Positions 26,501-35,805 of a stretch of 64,000 nucleotides of DNA are shown in pieces. The stretch covers positions 310,001-374,000 of the forward strand of contig NZ_JASERU010000001.1 in NCBI RefSeq assembly GCF_030504985.1, given 5' to 3'. Both the position numbers and the translations under genes were made by a program. Numbering within the stretch: position 1 is the first letter of the stretch; each line of letters begins with the position of its first letter. Source of the stretch: Fulvimonas sp. R45. Its GTDB lineage: Bacteria; Pseudomonadota; Gammaproteobacteria; Xanthomonadales; Rhodanobacteraceae. A model generated the notes under the pieces. It had not been told where the DNA came from. It did no database searches and saw only the letters and a list, made by a program, of their open reading frames with translations.

Positions 26501-28458
26501 CCGCGCAGCACCGCCACCTGGCGCCAGTCCGCCTGGGCCGACAGCACCAGGTTGTTGAAGCCGTCGCTCTCGGCCTGGCCGCGCCACAGCGCCTCGAAGC
26601 CGCGCTCGAAGCGCTCGCGCACGTGCGCCAGCTCGAACGCCAGCGGCGCCTTCGGCTTCAGCTCGAAGTCGTGGATGGTCAGCTCGCGGCCTTCGGCGGT
26701 GAGCGTGTAGACGTGCTCGGCCAGCATGCGCACGCCCATGTTCTCCAGCATCGGCAGCGCCTCGGACAGCGGGATCGGCGCGCCGAAGTGGATCACCTTG
26801 AAGCGCAGGCCGCCGTCGCGCGGGTCCTGGTACAGGTGCACGTGCAGCGCGTCGTCGGCCTTCAGCGCGGCCAGGGCGCGCACGTCGGAGGCGGCGGCCT
26901 CGGGCGAGACCTCCTCGATGTAGCCGGCCGGCAGCACCTTGCCGTAGCGGTTGAGCAGCGCGGCGCCCTGGGCTTCGCCCAGCTCGCGCACCAGGCTCTC
27001 GCGCAGGCTGTCGTGCCAGTTGCGCACGATGCGCAGCAGGCGGTTCTCCAGCTCGTGCTCGTCGAACGCCGGATGGTCGCCCGGCCGCGGGCGCACGGTG
27101 ACGTGCAGCCGCACCAGCGCCGATTCGCCCATCAGCACGCTGGAGTCCAGGCTCTCGCCGTGGAAGGCCTCGCGCAGCATGGCTTCGATGCGCTCGCGCA
27201 CCGTGGTGTTGAAGCGCTCGCGCGGCACGAAGGCCAGGCAGGTGAAGAAGCGGCCGTAGCGGTCGCGGCGTACGAACAGCCGCGCGCGGGCGCGCTGGCG
27301 CAGTTCGAGGATGCCGAGGGCGGTGGCGAACAGCTCGTCCTCGCTGCTCTGGAACAGCTCGTCGTGCGGCAGCGTCTCCAGGATGTGGCGCAGCGACTTG
27401 CCGGAATAGGAATCGCGCTTCAGCCCCGAGCGGGTCAGCACCGCCTCCACCTTGTGGCGCACCAGCGGCACGTCCTGCGGACGCGCCATGTAGGCGTTGG
27501 AGGAGAACAGGCCGAGGAAGCGCTGCTCCGACACCGGCTTGCCCGCCGCGTCGAAGCGCAGCACGCCGACGTAGTCCATGTGGCCGGCGCGGTGCACGTG
27601 CGAGCGCGCGTTGGTCTTGGTGAGGATGATCGCATCGGTGGCGCCGGACTGCGGCAGCGCACTGGCGGCCAGGCTGCGCAGCGAGCGCGGCGCGACCGAG
27701 CGCTCGCTGCCGCGCAGGATGCCCATGCCGGACGCCTCGCGGGCGCGCAGCAGCTTGTCGCCGTCCTCGGCCACCACCTCGTATTCGCGGTAGCCCAGGA
27801 AGGTGAAGTTGTCGTCGGCCAGCCAGCGCAGGAATTCGCTGGCTTCCTGCGCCGCCTCGGGGTCGAGCGGCGGCTGGCGCTGCGGCAGCTCGTCGGCGAT
27901 CGCCAGTACCTTGCTGCGCATCGCGGCCCAGTCGTCCACCGCCAGGCGCACGTCGTCCAGCGCGGCCTCCACCTGGGCGCACAGGCGCTCGCCGGCGGCC
28001 GCGTCGGCCAGGGCGTCGATCTCGAAGTGCATCACCGACTCGGCATGTCCCTCGCCCAGGCGCTGCAGGCGGCCGGAAGCGTCGCGGGCGGCCTTCACCA
28101 CCGGGTGGATCACGGTGTGGATCTGCGAGCAGCCGGACACCGCCATGCTCACCGTGTCGACCAGGAACGGCATGTCGTCGGTCACCACCTGCAGCAGCTG
28201 GTGTCCCTCGCCCTCGGCCAGGCGCACCGAGGCCTGGCCGGGCTGGCGTTGCTGGATGAAATCGAGCAGGCCGGCGATCACCGCGGCCCAGCCGGCGGGC
28301 GTGTGCAGCGCCCGGTCGCCCTCGGAAACGCGCGCGAAGAAGACGCCGATAAAAAATTGCGCCTCTTCAAGGCGCTGGGTCGGGAAGCCGCTTTTCTTCA
28401 ATGCATCGAGCACGTCCGTCGGGAGGGGGACGTCGCTGGCCGCTTGGATCGCATTCAT
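23548..28458 (-). CDS. gdhB: NAD-specific glutamate dehydrogenase, 180-kDa class
   Basis: A protein of about 1636 residues belonging to the large NAD-GDH class (PF05088), which oxidatively deaminates glutamate to 2-oxoglutarate and ammonia. The N-terminal half has regulatory ACT-like segments, including [15 protein letters not shown] near residues 90-105. The catalytic region near residues 840-1010 contains [22 protein letters not shown] and [13 protein letters not shown], where the lysine binds substrate, then DKGTATFSD and [21 protein letters not shown] in the NAD-binding domain. Length and order match the family. The ATG at 28458 (MNAIQAASD) is the likeliest start; an in-frame ATG at 28494 is possible. 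A huge open frame on the opposite strand is a codon-bias shadow. Confidence 0.93.
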   Translation of the reverse strand: [1636 protein letters not shown]

Positions 28459-28976
28459 GGCATTCAACAGGTAGTGGACGGGTAGGTGGAGCAAAAATCC
28501 GTTAAAGGATACGCCTCGTCATTCCTCTATTCCATAAGCGCCGGGGCGCGCGTGGCGCATGGGACGGGCATCGCGCGCAGCCGCGCCGGGCGTGGCGCGG
28601 CGCTGCCTGCGCCAGTTTCCGCGCTTGCCGTCGCACCCGCGCGACGATGGCGTGCAGCCGCCATGGTTCATGCGCTGTTCGGATTGCCGCCGCCTGCCGC
28701 AGGCACCGGCAAGGCCGTGGCCTGTCCACGTTTCGCAGGCATGCGCAAGGGCTGGATTCGCGCACGGGACAAATTGTAAACTGGCCGGTATAGTCAGCCG
28801 CGAAGCCGCGCCGTCACGGGCGAGCGCGGCTTCGGCGTAACCGGAGGCACGACGAACGACACGTGACGCGCGCGCCGCGCGCGGCGATGATCCGCCATCG
28901 ATGCCGCCGGAAACCCGCGTCCTCGCCGGCCCCGCCCCCGATTCCCCCGATCACGCACGCCTCAAACGGAGCTCTC
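28459..28976. other. divergent intergenic region between gdhB and the RND operon
   Basis: A 518-nt gap. It contains the gdhB upstream region, including a less GC-rich patch near 28495-28545, a GC-rich middle with only random-looking short frames, and a promoter-like sequence for the RND operon near 28766-28794. No RNA gene or regulator gene is recognisable here; in particular there is no TetR-type repressor of the efflux operon. Confidence 0.5.
28766..28794 (+). promoter_or_regulatory. probable sigma-70 promoter of the RND efflux operon
   Basis: GGGACA (four of six matches to TTGACA) is followed by a 17-nt spacer and TATAGT (five of six matches to TATAAT). It would give a leader of roughly 175 nt before the adaptor gene's ATG. 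Confidence 0.45.
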
Positions 28977-30197
28977 ATGAAGTCAACGACATTGCGCACG
29001 CCCGCGCTGTGCCTCGGCCTGCTGACGCTGGCAGCCTGCGGCAAAGGCAAGCAACAGGGGATGCCGCAGATGCCGCCGCCGGATGTCGGCGTGATCACCG
29101 TGCAGCCCCAGAACGCCCCGCTCACCAAGGACCTGGTCGGCCGGCTCTCCGCCTACCGCAGCGCCGACGTGCGCGCGCGCGTGGCCGGCGTGCTGCTCAA
29201 GCGCGTCTATACCGAGGGCAGCGAGGTGAAGAAGGGCCAGCTGCTGTTCCAGATCGACCCGGCCCCGCTGAAGGCCACGCTGGCCGCGGCGGAGGCTTCG
29301 CTGGCACAGGCCCAGGCGACCTACACCAACGCCAAGGTCAACGCGCAACGCGCACGCGAGCTGGCGCCCAAGGACTACATCTCCAAGTCGGACCTGGACA
29401 ACGCGCTGGCCACCGAGCGCACCACTGCGGCCGCGGTGCAGGCCGCGCGCGCCGACGTGCAGACCGCGCGCATCAACCTGGGCTATGCCGACGTCGTCTC
29501 GCCGATCGACGGCCGCGCCGGCCAGCAGCAGGTGACCGAAGGCGCGCTGGTCGGCAACGGCTCGGCCACCCTGCTCACCACGGTCGACCAGATCGATCCG
29601 CTGTACGTGAACTTCACCCTCGGCGTGTCCGAACTGGACCAGATGCGCCGCGCGCAGACCGAAGGCCATGTCACCCTCAGCCAGGGCGACAAGGCCAGCG
29701 TGCAGATCACCCTGCCCGACGGCACGCCCTACGCCGAGACCGGCACGCTGGACTTCTCCGACACCTCGGTGAACCCGGCCACCGGCGCGGTGAACCTGCG
29801 TGCGCTGGTGCCCAACCCGAAGCGCAGCCTGCTGCCCGGCATGTACGTGACGCTGAAGGCCCGGATGGGCGAGCAGCACGGCGTGTTCGAATTGCCGCAG
29901 GCAGCCATCCAGCGCGACACCGTGGGCGCCTACGTGATGGCCGTGGACAAGGACGGCAAGGCGGCGCGCCACGACGTCACCCTGAGCAACATGACCGGCT
30001 CGGACTGGATCGTCACCGGTGGCCTCGCCGCGGGCGACCGGGTCATCGTCTCCGGCCTGCAGAACGTGCGCGAAGGCATCCCGGTGAAGCCTTCGCCCTG
30101 GCATGCGCCGCAACAGGGCGCGCAGCAGCCCGCCGCCGGCGGCAAGCCCGCCCCCGCCGCGACGCAGGCGCTTTCCGGCGCGGCGCACGGCAAGTAA
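28977..30197 (+). CDS. RND efflux periplasmic adaptor (MexA/AcrA family)
   Basis: A 406-residue membrane-fusion protein that links an inner-membrane RND pump to an outer-membrane channel. It has a lipoprotein signal with Cys21 in the lipobox LAAC, the lipoyl half-motifs (RARVAGVLLKRVYTEGSEVKKGQLLFQIDP near residues 61-92), an alpha-hairpin, and the closing half ADVVSPIDGRAGQQQVTEGALV, then beta-barrel and membrane-proximal domains (LLPGMYVTLKARMG). The C-terminal tail is Pro/Ala-rich. The pump gene follows after 15 nt, forming an operon. No outer-membrane factor gene is present, so it probably uses a TolC/OprM-type channel encoded elsewhere. Confidence 0.93.
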   Translation: MKSTTLRTPALCLGLLTLAACGKGKQQGMPQMPPPDVGVITVQPQNAPLTKDLVGRLSAYRSADVRARVAGVLLKRVYTEGSEVKKGQLLFQIDPAPLKATLAAAEASLAQAQATYTNAKVNAQRARELAPKDYISKSDLDNALATERTTAAAVQAARADVQTARINLGYADVVSPIDGRAGQQQVTEGALVGNGSATLLTTVDQIDPLYVNFTLGVSELDQMRRAQTEGHVTLSQGDKASVQITLPDGTPYAETGTLDFSDTSVNPATGAVNLRALVPNPKRSLLPGMYVTLKARMGEQHGVFELPQAAIQRDTVGAYVMAVDKDGKAARHDVTLSNMTGSDWIVTGGLAAGDRVIVSGLQNVREGIPVKPSPWHAPQQGAQQPAAGGKPAPAATQALSGAAHGK

Positions 30198-30212
30198 GGG
30201 AGTTCACGCGAC

Positions 30213-33200
30213 ATGCCGAGTTTTTTCATCGACCGCCCGATCTTCGCCTGGGTGGTGGCCATCCTGATCTCGCTGGGCGGCGTCCTGGCGATCCTCAACC
30301 TGGGCGTGGAGTCGTACCCGAACATCGCGCCGCCCTCGGTGACGGTGTCGGCCACCTACCCCGGCGCCAGCGCGGACACCACCGAGAAGACCGTCACCCA
30401 GGTCATCGAACAGCAGCTCACCGGCATCGATCACCTGCTGTACTTCAGCTCCTCGTCCAGCGCCAGCGGCCGTGCGCAGATCACGCTGACCTTCGCCAGC
30501 GGCACCGACCCCGACATCGCCCAGGTGCAGGTGCAGAACAAGGTGGCGCTGGCCACGCCGCGCCTGCCGTCCGAGGTGAACCAGCAGGGCGTGGTGGTGG
30601 CCAAGGCCAACGCCGGCTTCCTGATGGTGGTGGCGTTGAAGTCGGACAATCCCAACATCGACCGCGACCGCCTCAACGACATCGTCGGCTCGCAGGTGCT
30701 CGACCAGATCTCGCGCGTACCCGGCGTGGGCAGCACCCAGCAGTTCGGTTCCGAGTACGCCATGCGCATCTGGCTGAACCCGGACAAGCTGCAGGGCTAC
30801 GGCCTGTCCGCCACCCAGGCGCTGGCCGCGATCCAGGCGCAGAACGTGCAGTTCGCCGCCGGCTCGATCGGCGCCGACCCGGCCGTGCCGGGCCAGGGCA
30901 TCACCGCCACCGTGGCCACCGAAGGCCGCTTCACCAGCCCCGCGCAGTTTGCCGGCATCATCCTGCGCGCCAACCCCGACGGCACCACGGTGACCCTCGG
31001 CGACGTGGCCAGGATCAGCTTCGGCCCCGGCAGCTACGGCTTCGACACCACCTGGGACGGTCGCCCGATCGGCGCCTTCGCGATCCAGCTGTTGCCCGGC
31101 GCCAACGCGCTGGACGTGTCCACCGCGGTACGCGCCAAGATGGACGAGCTGGCCAGCAGCTTCCCGCCCGGCGTCAGCTGGTTCAGCCCGTACGACAGCA
31201 CCACCTTCGTGCACATCTCCATCGACGAGGTGGTGCACACCCTGGTCGAGGCGATCATCCTGGTGTTCCTGGTGATGCTGCTGTTCCTGCAGAACTTCCG
31301 CGCCACCATCATTCCCACCCTGGTGATCCCGGTGGCCCTGCTGGGCACCTTCCTGGGCATGCTGGTACTTGGCTTCACCATCAACCAGCTCACCCTGTTC
31401 GGCATGGTGCTGGCCATCGGCATCGTGGTGGACGACGCGATCGTGGTGATCGAGAACGTCGAGCGCATCATGACCGAGGAGAACCTGCCGCCGAAGGAGG
31501 CCACGCGCAAGGCGATGGGCCAGATCACCGGCGCGGTGGTGGCGATCACCGTGGTGCTGGCGGCGGTGTTCGTGCCGTCGGCGCTGCAGCCGGGCGCCTC
31601 GGGCATCATCTACAAGCAGTTCGCGCTGACCATCGCAACTTCGATGGTGTTCTCGGCCTTCCTCGCGCTGTCGTTCACGCCGGCGTTGTGCGCCAGCTTC
31701 CTGCAGCCGGAGCACCACAAGAAGAAGAACATCGTCTATCGCAAGTTCAACGAGCTGTTCGACTGGACCACGAAGACCTACACCGGCCACATCGGCAGCG
31801 CGGTGAAGCATGCGCCGCGCTGGATGGTGGTGTTCGTGCTGATCGCGATGCTGGGCGGCTTCCTGTACACCCGCCTGCCCGGCAGCTTCCTGCCCGAGGA
31901 GGACCAGGGTTACGCGCTGTCCATCGTGCAGCTCCCGCCGGGCGCCACCAAGCAGCGCACCAGCGAAGTGATGGCGCAGATGCGCGCGATCCTCAAGAAG
32001 GATCCGGCGGTGGAAGGCGTGCTGCAGGTGACCGGCTTCAGCTTCATCGGCTCCAGCGAAAGCGCCGGCATGGCCTTCATCAAGCTGAAGGACTGGGACA
32101 AGCGCGACGTCACCGCGATGCAGTTCATCCAGCGTGCGAACATGCAGCTGCATTCGATCCGCGACGCGCGCATCTTCGTGGCGAACATCCCCACGGTGCA
32201 GGGCCTAGGCCAGTTCGGCGGCTTCGACATGTACCTGCAGGACCGCGCCGGCGCCGGACGCGATGCGCTGACCCAGGCCCGCAACATCCTGCTCGGCAAG
32301 GCCAGCCAGGACCCGGTGCTCACCGGCGTGCGGCCCAACGCGCTGGAAGACGCGCCGCAATTGCAGCTGGACGTGGACCGCGTGCAGGCGCAGTCGATGG
32401 GGCTGTCGGTGGGCGACATCTACAACGCGGTCAGCCTGATGCTGGCGCCGGTGTACGTGAACGACTTCACCTACGGCGGACGCGTGAAGCGGGTGATCAT
32501 GCAGGCCGACGCGCCCTACCGCATGGGGCCGGACGCGCTGCAGCACTTCTTCACGCCGAGCGACACGCAGACCAACGCCAACGGCACGCCGGCGATGATC
32601 CCGCTGTCCAACGTGGTGCGGGCGAAGTGGGAAATGGGCTCGCCCGCGCTGACCCGCTACAACGGTTACTCCGCGGTCGAAATCGTCGGTTCGCCCGCGC
32701 CGGGGCATGCCTCGGGCGAGGCGATGGGCGAGATGGAGAAGATCGTCGCCAACGACCTGCCGAAGGGCTACGGCTATGACTGGACCGGCCAGTCGTACCA
32801 GGAGATCCTCTCCGGCAACGCGGCCACGCTGCTGCTGGTGCTGTCGGTGGTGATCGTGTTCCTGGCCCTGGCCGCGCTGTACGAAAGCTGGTCGATCCCG
32901 GTGTCGGTGCTGCTGGTGGTGCCGCTGGGCCTGCTCGGCGTGGTGGTGTTCACCCTGCTGCGCGGATTGCCCGACGACATCTTCTTCAAGATCGGCCTGA
33001 TCACGGTGATCGGCCTGGCGGCGAAGAACGCGATCCTGATCGTGGAATTCGCGGTGGCCGAGCAGAAGGCCGGGCGAACCCTGCGCGAGGCGACCATCGA
33101 CGCCGCCCGCCTGCGGCTGCGCCCGATCCTGATGACCTCGCTGGCCTTCATCCTCGGCGTGTTCCCGCTGTTCATCTCGACCGGTGCCGGCGCCAACTCC

Positions 33201-33392
33201 CGTCACGCCATCGGCACCGGCGTGATCGGCGGCATGCTGTTCGCCACCTTCCTCGGCGTGCTGCTGATCCCGGTGTTCTACGTGGTGGTGCGGCGCCTGC
33301 TGGGTGACAAGCTGGATGGCGACGGCAAGTCGCATCCGGGTATCGGGCACGCGCCGCACACCTTCGACTCGGATCCTCAACGCGGCCACTGA
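30213..33392 (+). CDS. RND multidrug efflux pump, HAE-1 family inner-membrane subunit
   Basis: A 1059-residue AcrB/MexB-like trimeric antiporter that expels hydrophobic compounds using the proton gradient. It starts MPSFFIDRPIFAWVVAILI, an HAE-1 signature. The proton-relay Asp407/Asp408 lie in GIVVDDAIVVIENVERIM of helix 4 and the partner Lys is residue 938 in AAKNAILIVEFAVAE of helix 10; both numbers are nearly those of AcrB. Two large periplasmic loops follow helix 1 and helix 7. The substrate range cannot be predicted. The operon ends in a long hairpin repeat and a bidirectional terminator. Confidence 0.95.
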   Translation: MPSFFIDRPIFAWVVAILISLGGVLAILNLGVESYPNIAPPSVTVSATYPGASADTTEKTVTQVIEQQLTGIDHLLYFSSSSSASGRAQITLTFASGTDPDIAQVQVQNKVALATPRLPSEVNQQGVVVAKANAGFLMVVALKSDNPNIDRDRLNDIVGSQVLDQISRVPGVGSTQQFGSEYAMRIWLNPDKLQGYGLSATQALAAIQAQNVQFAAGSIGADPAVPGQGITATVATEGRFTSPAQFAGIILRANPDGTTVTLGDVARISFGPGSYGFDTTWDGRPIGAFAIQLLPGANALDVSTAVRAKMDELASSFPPGVSWFSPYDSTTFVHISIDEVVHTLVEAIILVFLVMLLFLQNFRATIIPTLVIPVALLGTFLGMLVLGFTINQLTLFGMVLAIGIVVDDAIVVIENVERIMTEENLPPKEATRKAMGQITGAVVAITVVLAAVFVPSALQPGASGIIYKQFALTIATSMVFSAFLALSFTPALCASFLQPEHHKKKNIVYRKFNELFDWTTKTYTGHIGSAVKHAPRWMVVFVLIAMLGGFLYTRLPGSFLPEEDQGYALSIVQLPPGATKQRTSEVMAQMRAILKKDPAVEGVLQVTGFSFIGSSESAGMAFIKLKDWDKRDVTAMQFIQRANMQLHSIRDARIFVANIPTVQGLGQFGGFDMYLQDRAGAGRDALTQARNILLGKASQDPVLTGVRPNALEDAPQLQLDVDRVQAQSMGLSVGDIYNAVSLMLAPVYVNDFTYGGRVKRVIMQADAPYRMGPDALQHFFTPSDTQTNANGTPAMIPLSNVVRAKWEMGSPALTRYNGYSAVEIVGSPAPGHASGEAMGEMEKIVANDLPKGYGYDWTGQSYQEILSGNAATLLLVLSVVIVFLALAALYESWSIPVSVLLVVPLGLLGVVVFTLLRGLPDDIFFKIGLITVIGLAAKNAILIVEFAVAEQKAGRTLREATIDAARLRLRPILMTSLAFILGVFPLFISTGAGANSRHAIGTGVIGGMLFATFLGVLLIPVFYVVVRRLLGDKLDGDGKSHPGIGHAPHTFDSDPQRGH

Positions 33393-33432
33393 CCCATGCG
33401 GTCCTCTCCCTCCGGGGAGAGGGCCGCATGGG
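33393..33432. repeat. CTCTCCC-family hairpin with extended stem after the RND operon
   Basis: The core CCTCTCCC/GGGGAGAGG is enclosed by outer arms CCCATGCGG and CCGCATGGG, giving one long near-perfect hairpin of 40 nt that begins directly after the stop codon of the pump gene. It would form a strong 3' hairpin on the mRNA, upstream of the terminator at 33456. Confidence 0.85.
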
Positions 33433-33455
33433 CGGTTTCGTCCGGTCCCAAAGAA

Positions 33456-33481
33456 AAAGCCCGGGCACGTGCCCGGGCTTT
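33456..33481. terminator. bidirectional rho-independent terminator
   Basis: A perfect 26-bp palindrome with half-site AAAGCCCGGGCAC, flanked by A-rich sequence on the left and T-rich on the right. It lies between the convergent RND pump and acyl-CoA dehydrogenase genes and can end both transcripts. Confidence 0.88.
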
Positions 33482-33509
33482 CTGCTTCCGGACTGCGAAA
33501 CCCGGAGTC

Positions 33510-34670
<1,161 letters not shown>

Positions 34671-34812
34671 GGGGGTGGCTCCAAGGGGGAGAAAGCCGGC
34701 CATTTTAGCGCCCGCGCCACACCGACCATGTGCGGATGCAACACGATCGCGGCGCGTCGCCTCATCCGGTGCCAGCCGTGCCCGGACGGCGCCCTTCCAC
34801 GCCCGACCTGCC

Positions 34813-34871
34813 TTGACGATCCGCCGCCCACGGCCTAGCCTTATACATCCTTGTATCGCGATAGATAGATA
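34813..34871 (+). promoter_or_regulatory. promoter and overlapping palindromic operator of the arsR-metH operon
   Basis: TTGACG (34813-34818) is followed by a 17-nt spacer and TAGCCT (34836-34841), a fair sigma-70 promoter. Just downstream are two overlapping inverted repeats: arms ATACA and TGTAT around TCCT (34843-34856), and the perfect palindrome TATCGCGATA (34854-34863), followed by GATAGATAGAT. The position, covering the transcription start, fits autorepression by the ArsR-type protein encoded immediately downstream. Confidence 0.6.
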
Positions 34872-34874
34872 ACC

Positions 34875-35798
34875 ATGGATCTGGCCACCGCCTCCAGCGT
34901 GCTGCGCCTGCTGGCCGACCCCACCCGGGTGCGCCTGCTGGCCCTGCTCGAACGCGAGGAACTGACCGTGGCCGAGCTGGCCGCCGTGCTGCACCTGGCG
35001 CAGCCGCGCGTGTCCACCCACCTGGCCAAGCTGAAGGAAGCCGGCCTGGTGCGCGACCGCCGCGCCGGCGTCTCCGCCTACTACCGCGCCAACAACGAAG
35101 GCGACGACCGCCAGCACGAATTGCTGAAGTCGCTGCGCGAGAGCATCGACGACGCCCTGCTGCGCGAGGACGCCGCGCGCCTGCCCGGCGTGCTGGCCCA
35201 CCGCGCCCGCGAGGAAGGCTGGGCCGACACCGTGGCCGGCGACATGGAGCGCCACTACTCGCCCGGCCGCACCTGGGAAACCCTGGCCCGCTCGCTGCTG
35301 CAACTGCTGGAGACCGGCGACGTGCTCGACATCGCCTCCGGCGACGGCATCACCGCCGAGCTGCTGGCGCCGCACGCGCGCTCCATCGTCTGCGTGGATT
35401 CCAGCGGGCGGGTGGCGGAGGCCGCCGCGCGGCGCCTCGAGCCGTTCCCGAACGTCCGCGTGGTGCAAGGCGACATGCACGCGCTGGACCTGGGCCGGCA
35501 GCGCTTCGATCTGGTGCTGATGCTGCACGCGCTGACCTATGCCGAGCGCCCGGCACAGGCGGTGGCCGAGGCCGCGCGCCTGCTGCGCCACGGCGGCCGC
35601 CTGCTCGCGGTGACGCTGGGCCGGCACGACCATCGCGCCGTGGTCGAGCCGTTCGACCATCGCAACCTGGGCTTCGCCCAGTCCGAACTCGAAGGCTTCG
35701 CCGCCGCTGCCGGCCTGCGCGTGCTGAACTGCTCGCGGCTCAGCCGCGAGCGCAAGGCACCGCATTTCGAAGTCATCAGCCTGCTGGCCCAGAAGTGA
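34875..35798 (+). CDS. ArsR-family regulator fused to a SAM-type methyltransferase domain
   Basis: A 307-residue protein with an N-terminal winged helix (residues about 1-85; [21 protein letters not shown], then [28 protein letters not shown]) and a C-terminal class I methyltransferase fold with motif [18 protein letters not shown] near residue 153 and motif [15 protein letters not shown]. Metal-binding cysteines of classical ArsR are absent. ArsR-type regulators linked to the methionine cycle, for example SahR, sense S-adenosylhomocysteine; a methyltransferase-like domain could be the ligand pocket. It sits 7 nt before metH on the same strand, behind a palindromic operator. Enzyme activity is unproven. 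Confidence 0.88.
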   Translation: MDLATASSVLRLLADPTRVRLLALLEREELTVAELAAVLHLAQPRVSTHLAKLKEAGLVRDRRAGVSAYYRANNEGDDRQHELLKSLRESIDDALLREDAARLPGVLAHRAREEGWADTVAGDMERHYSPGRTWETLARSLLQLLETGDVLDIASGDGITAELLAPHARSIVCVDSSGRVAEAAARRLEPFPNVRVVQGDMHALDLGRQRFDLVLMLHALTYAERPAQAVAEAARLLRHGGRLLAVTLGRHDHRAVVEPFDHRNLGFAQSELEGFAAAAGLRVLNCSRLSRERKAPHFEVISLLAQK

Positions 35799-35805
35799 GT
35801 CCCCG

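Noticed and set aside
22615-28485. Very long open frame (about 1956 codons) opposite gdhB
   Set aside because: It is the antisense shadow of gdhB: low-complexity, His/Arg/Val/Gln-rich translation without domains, caused by high-GC codon bias.
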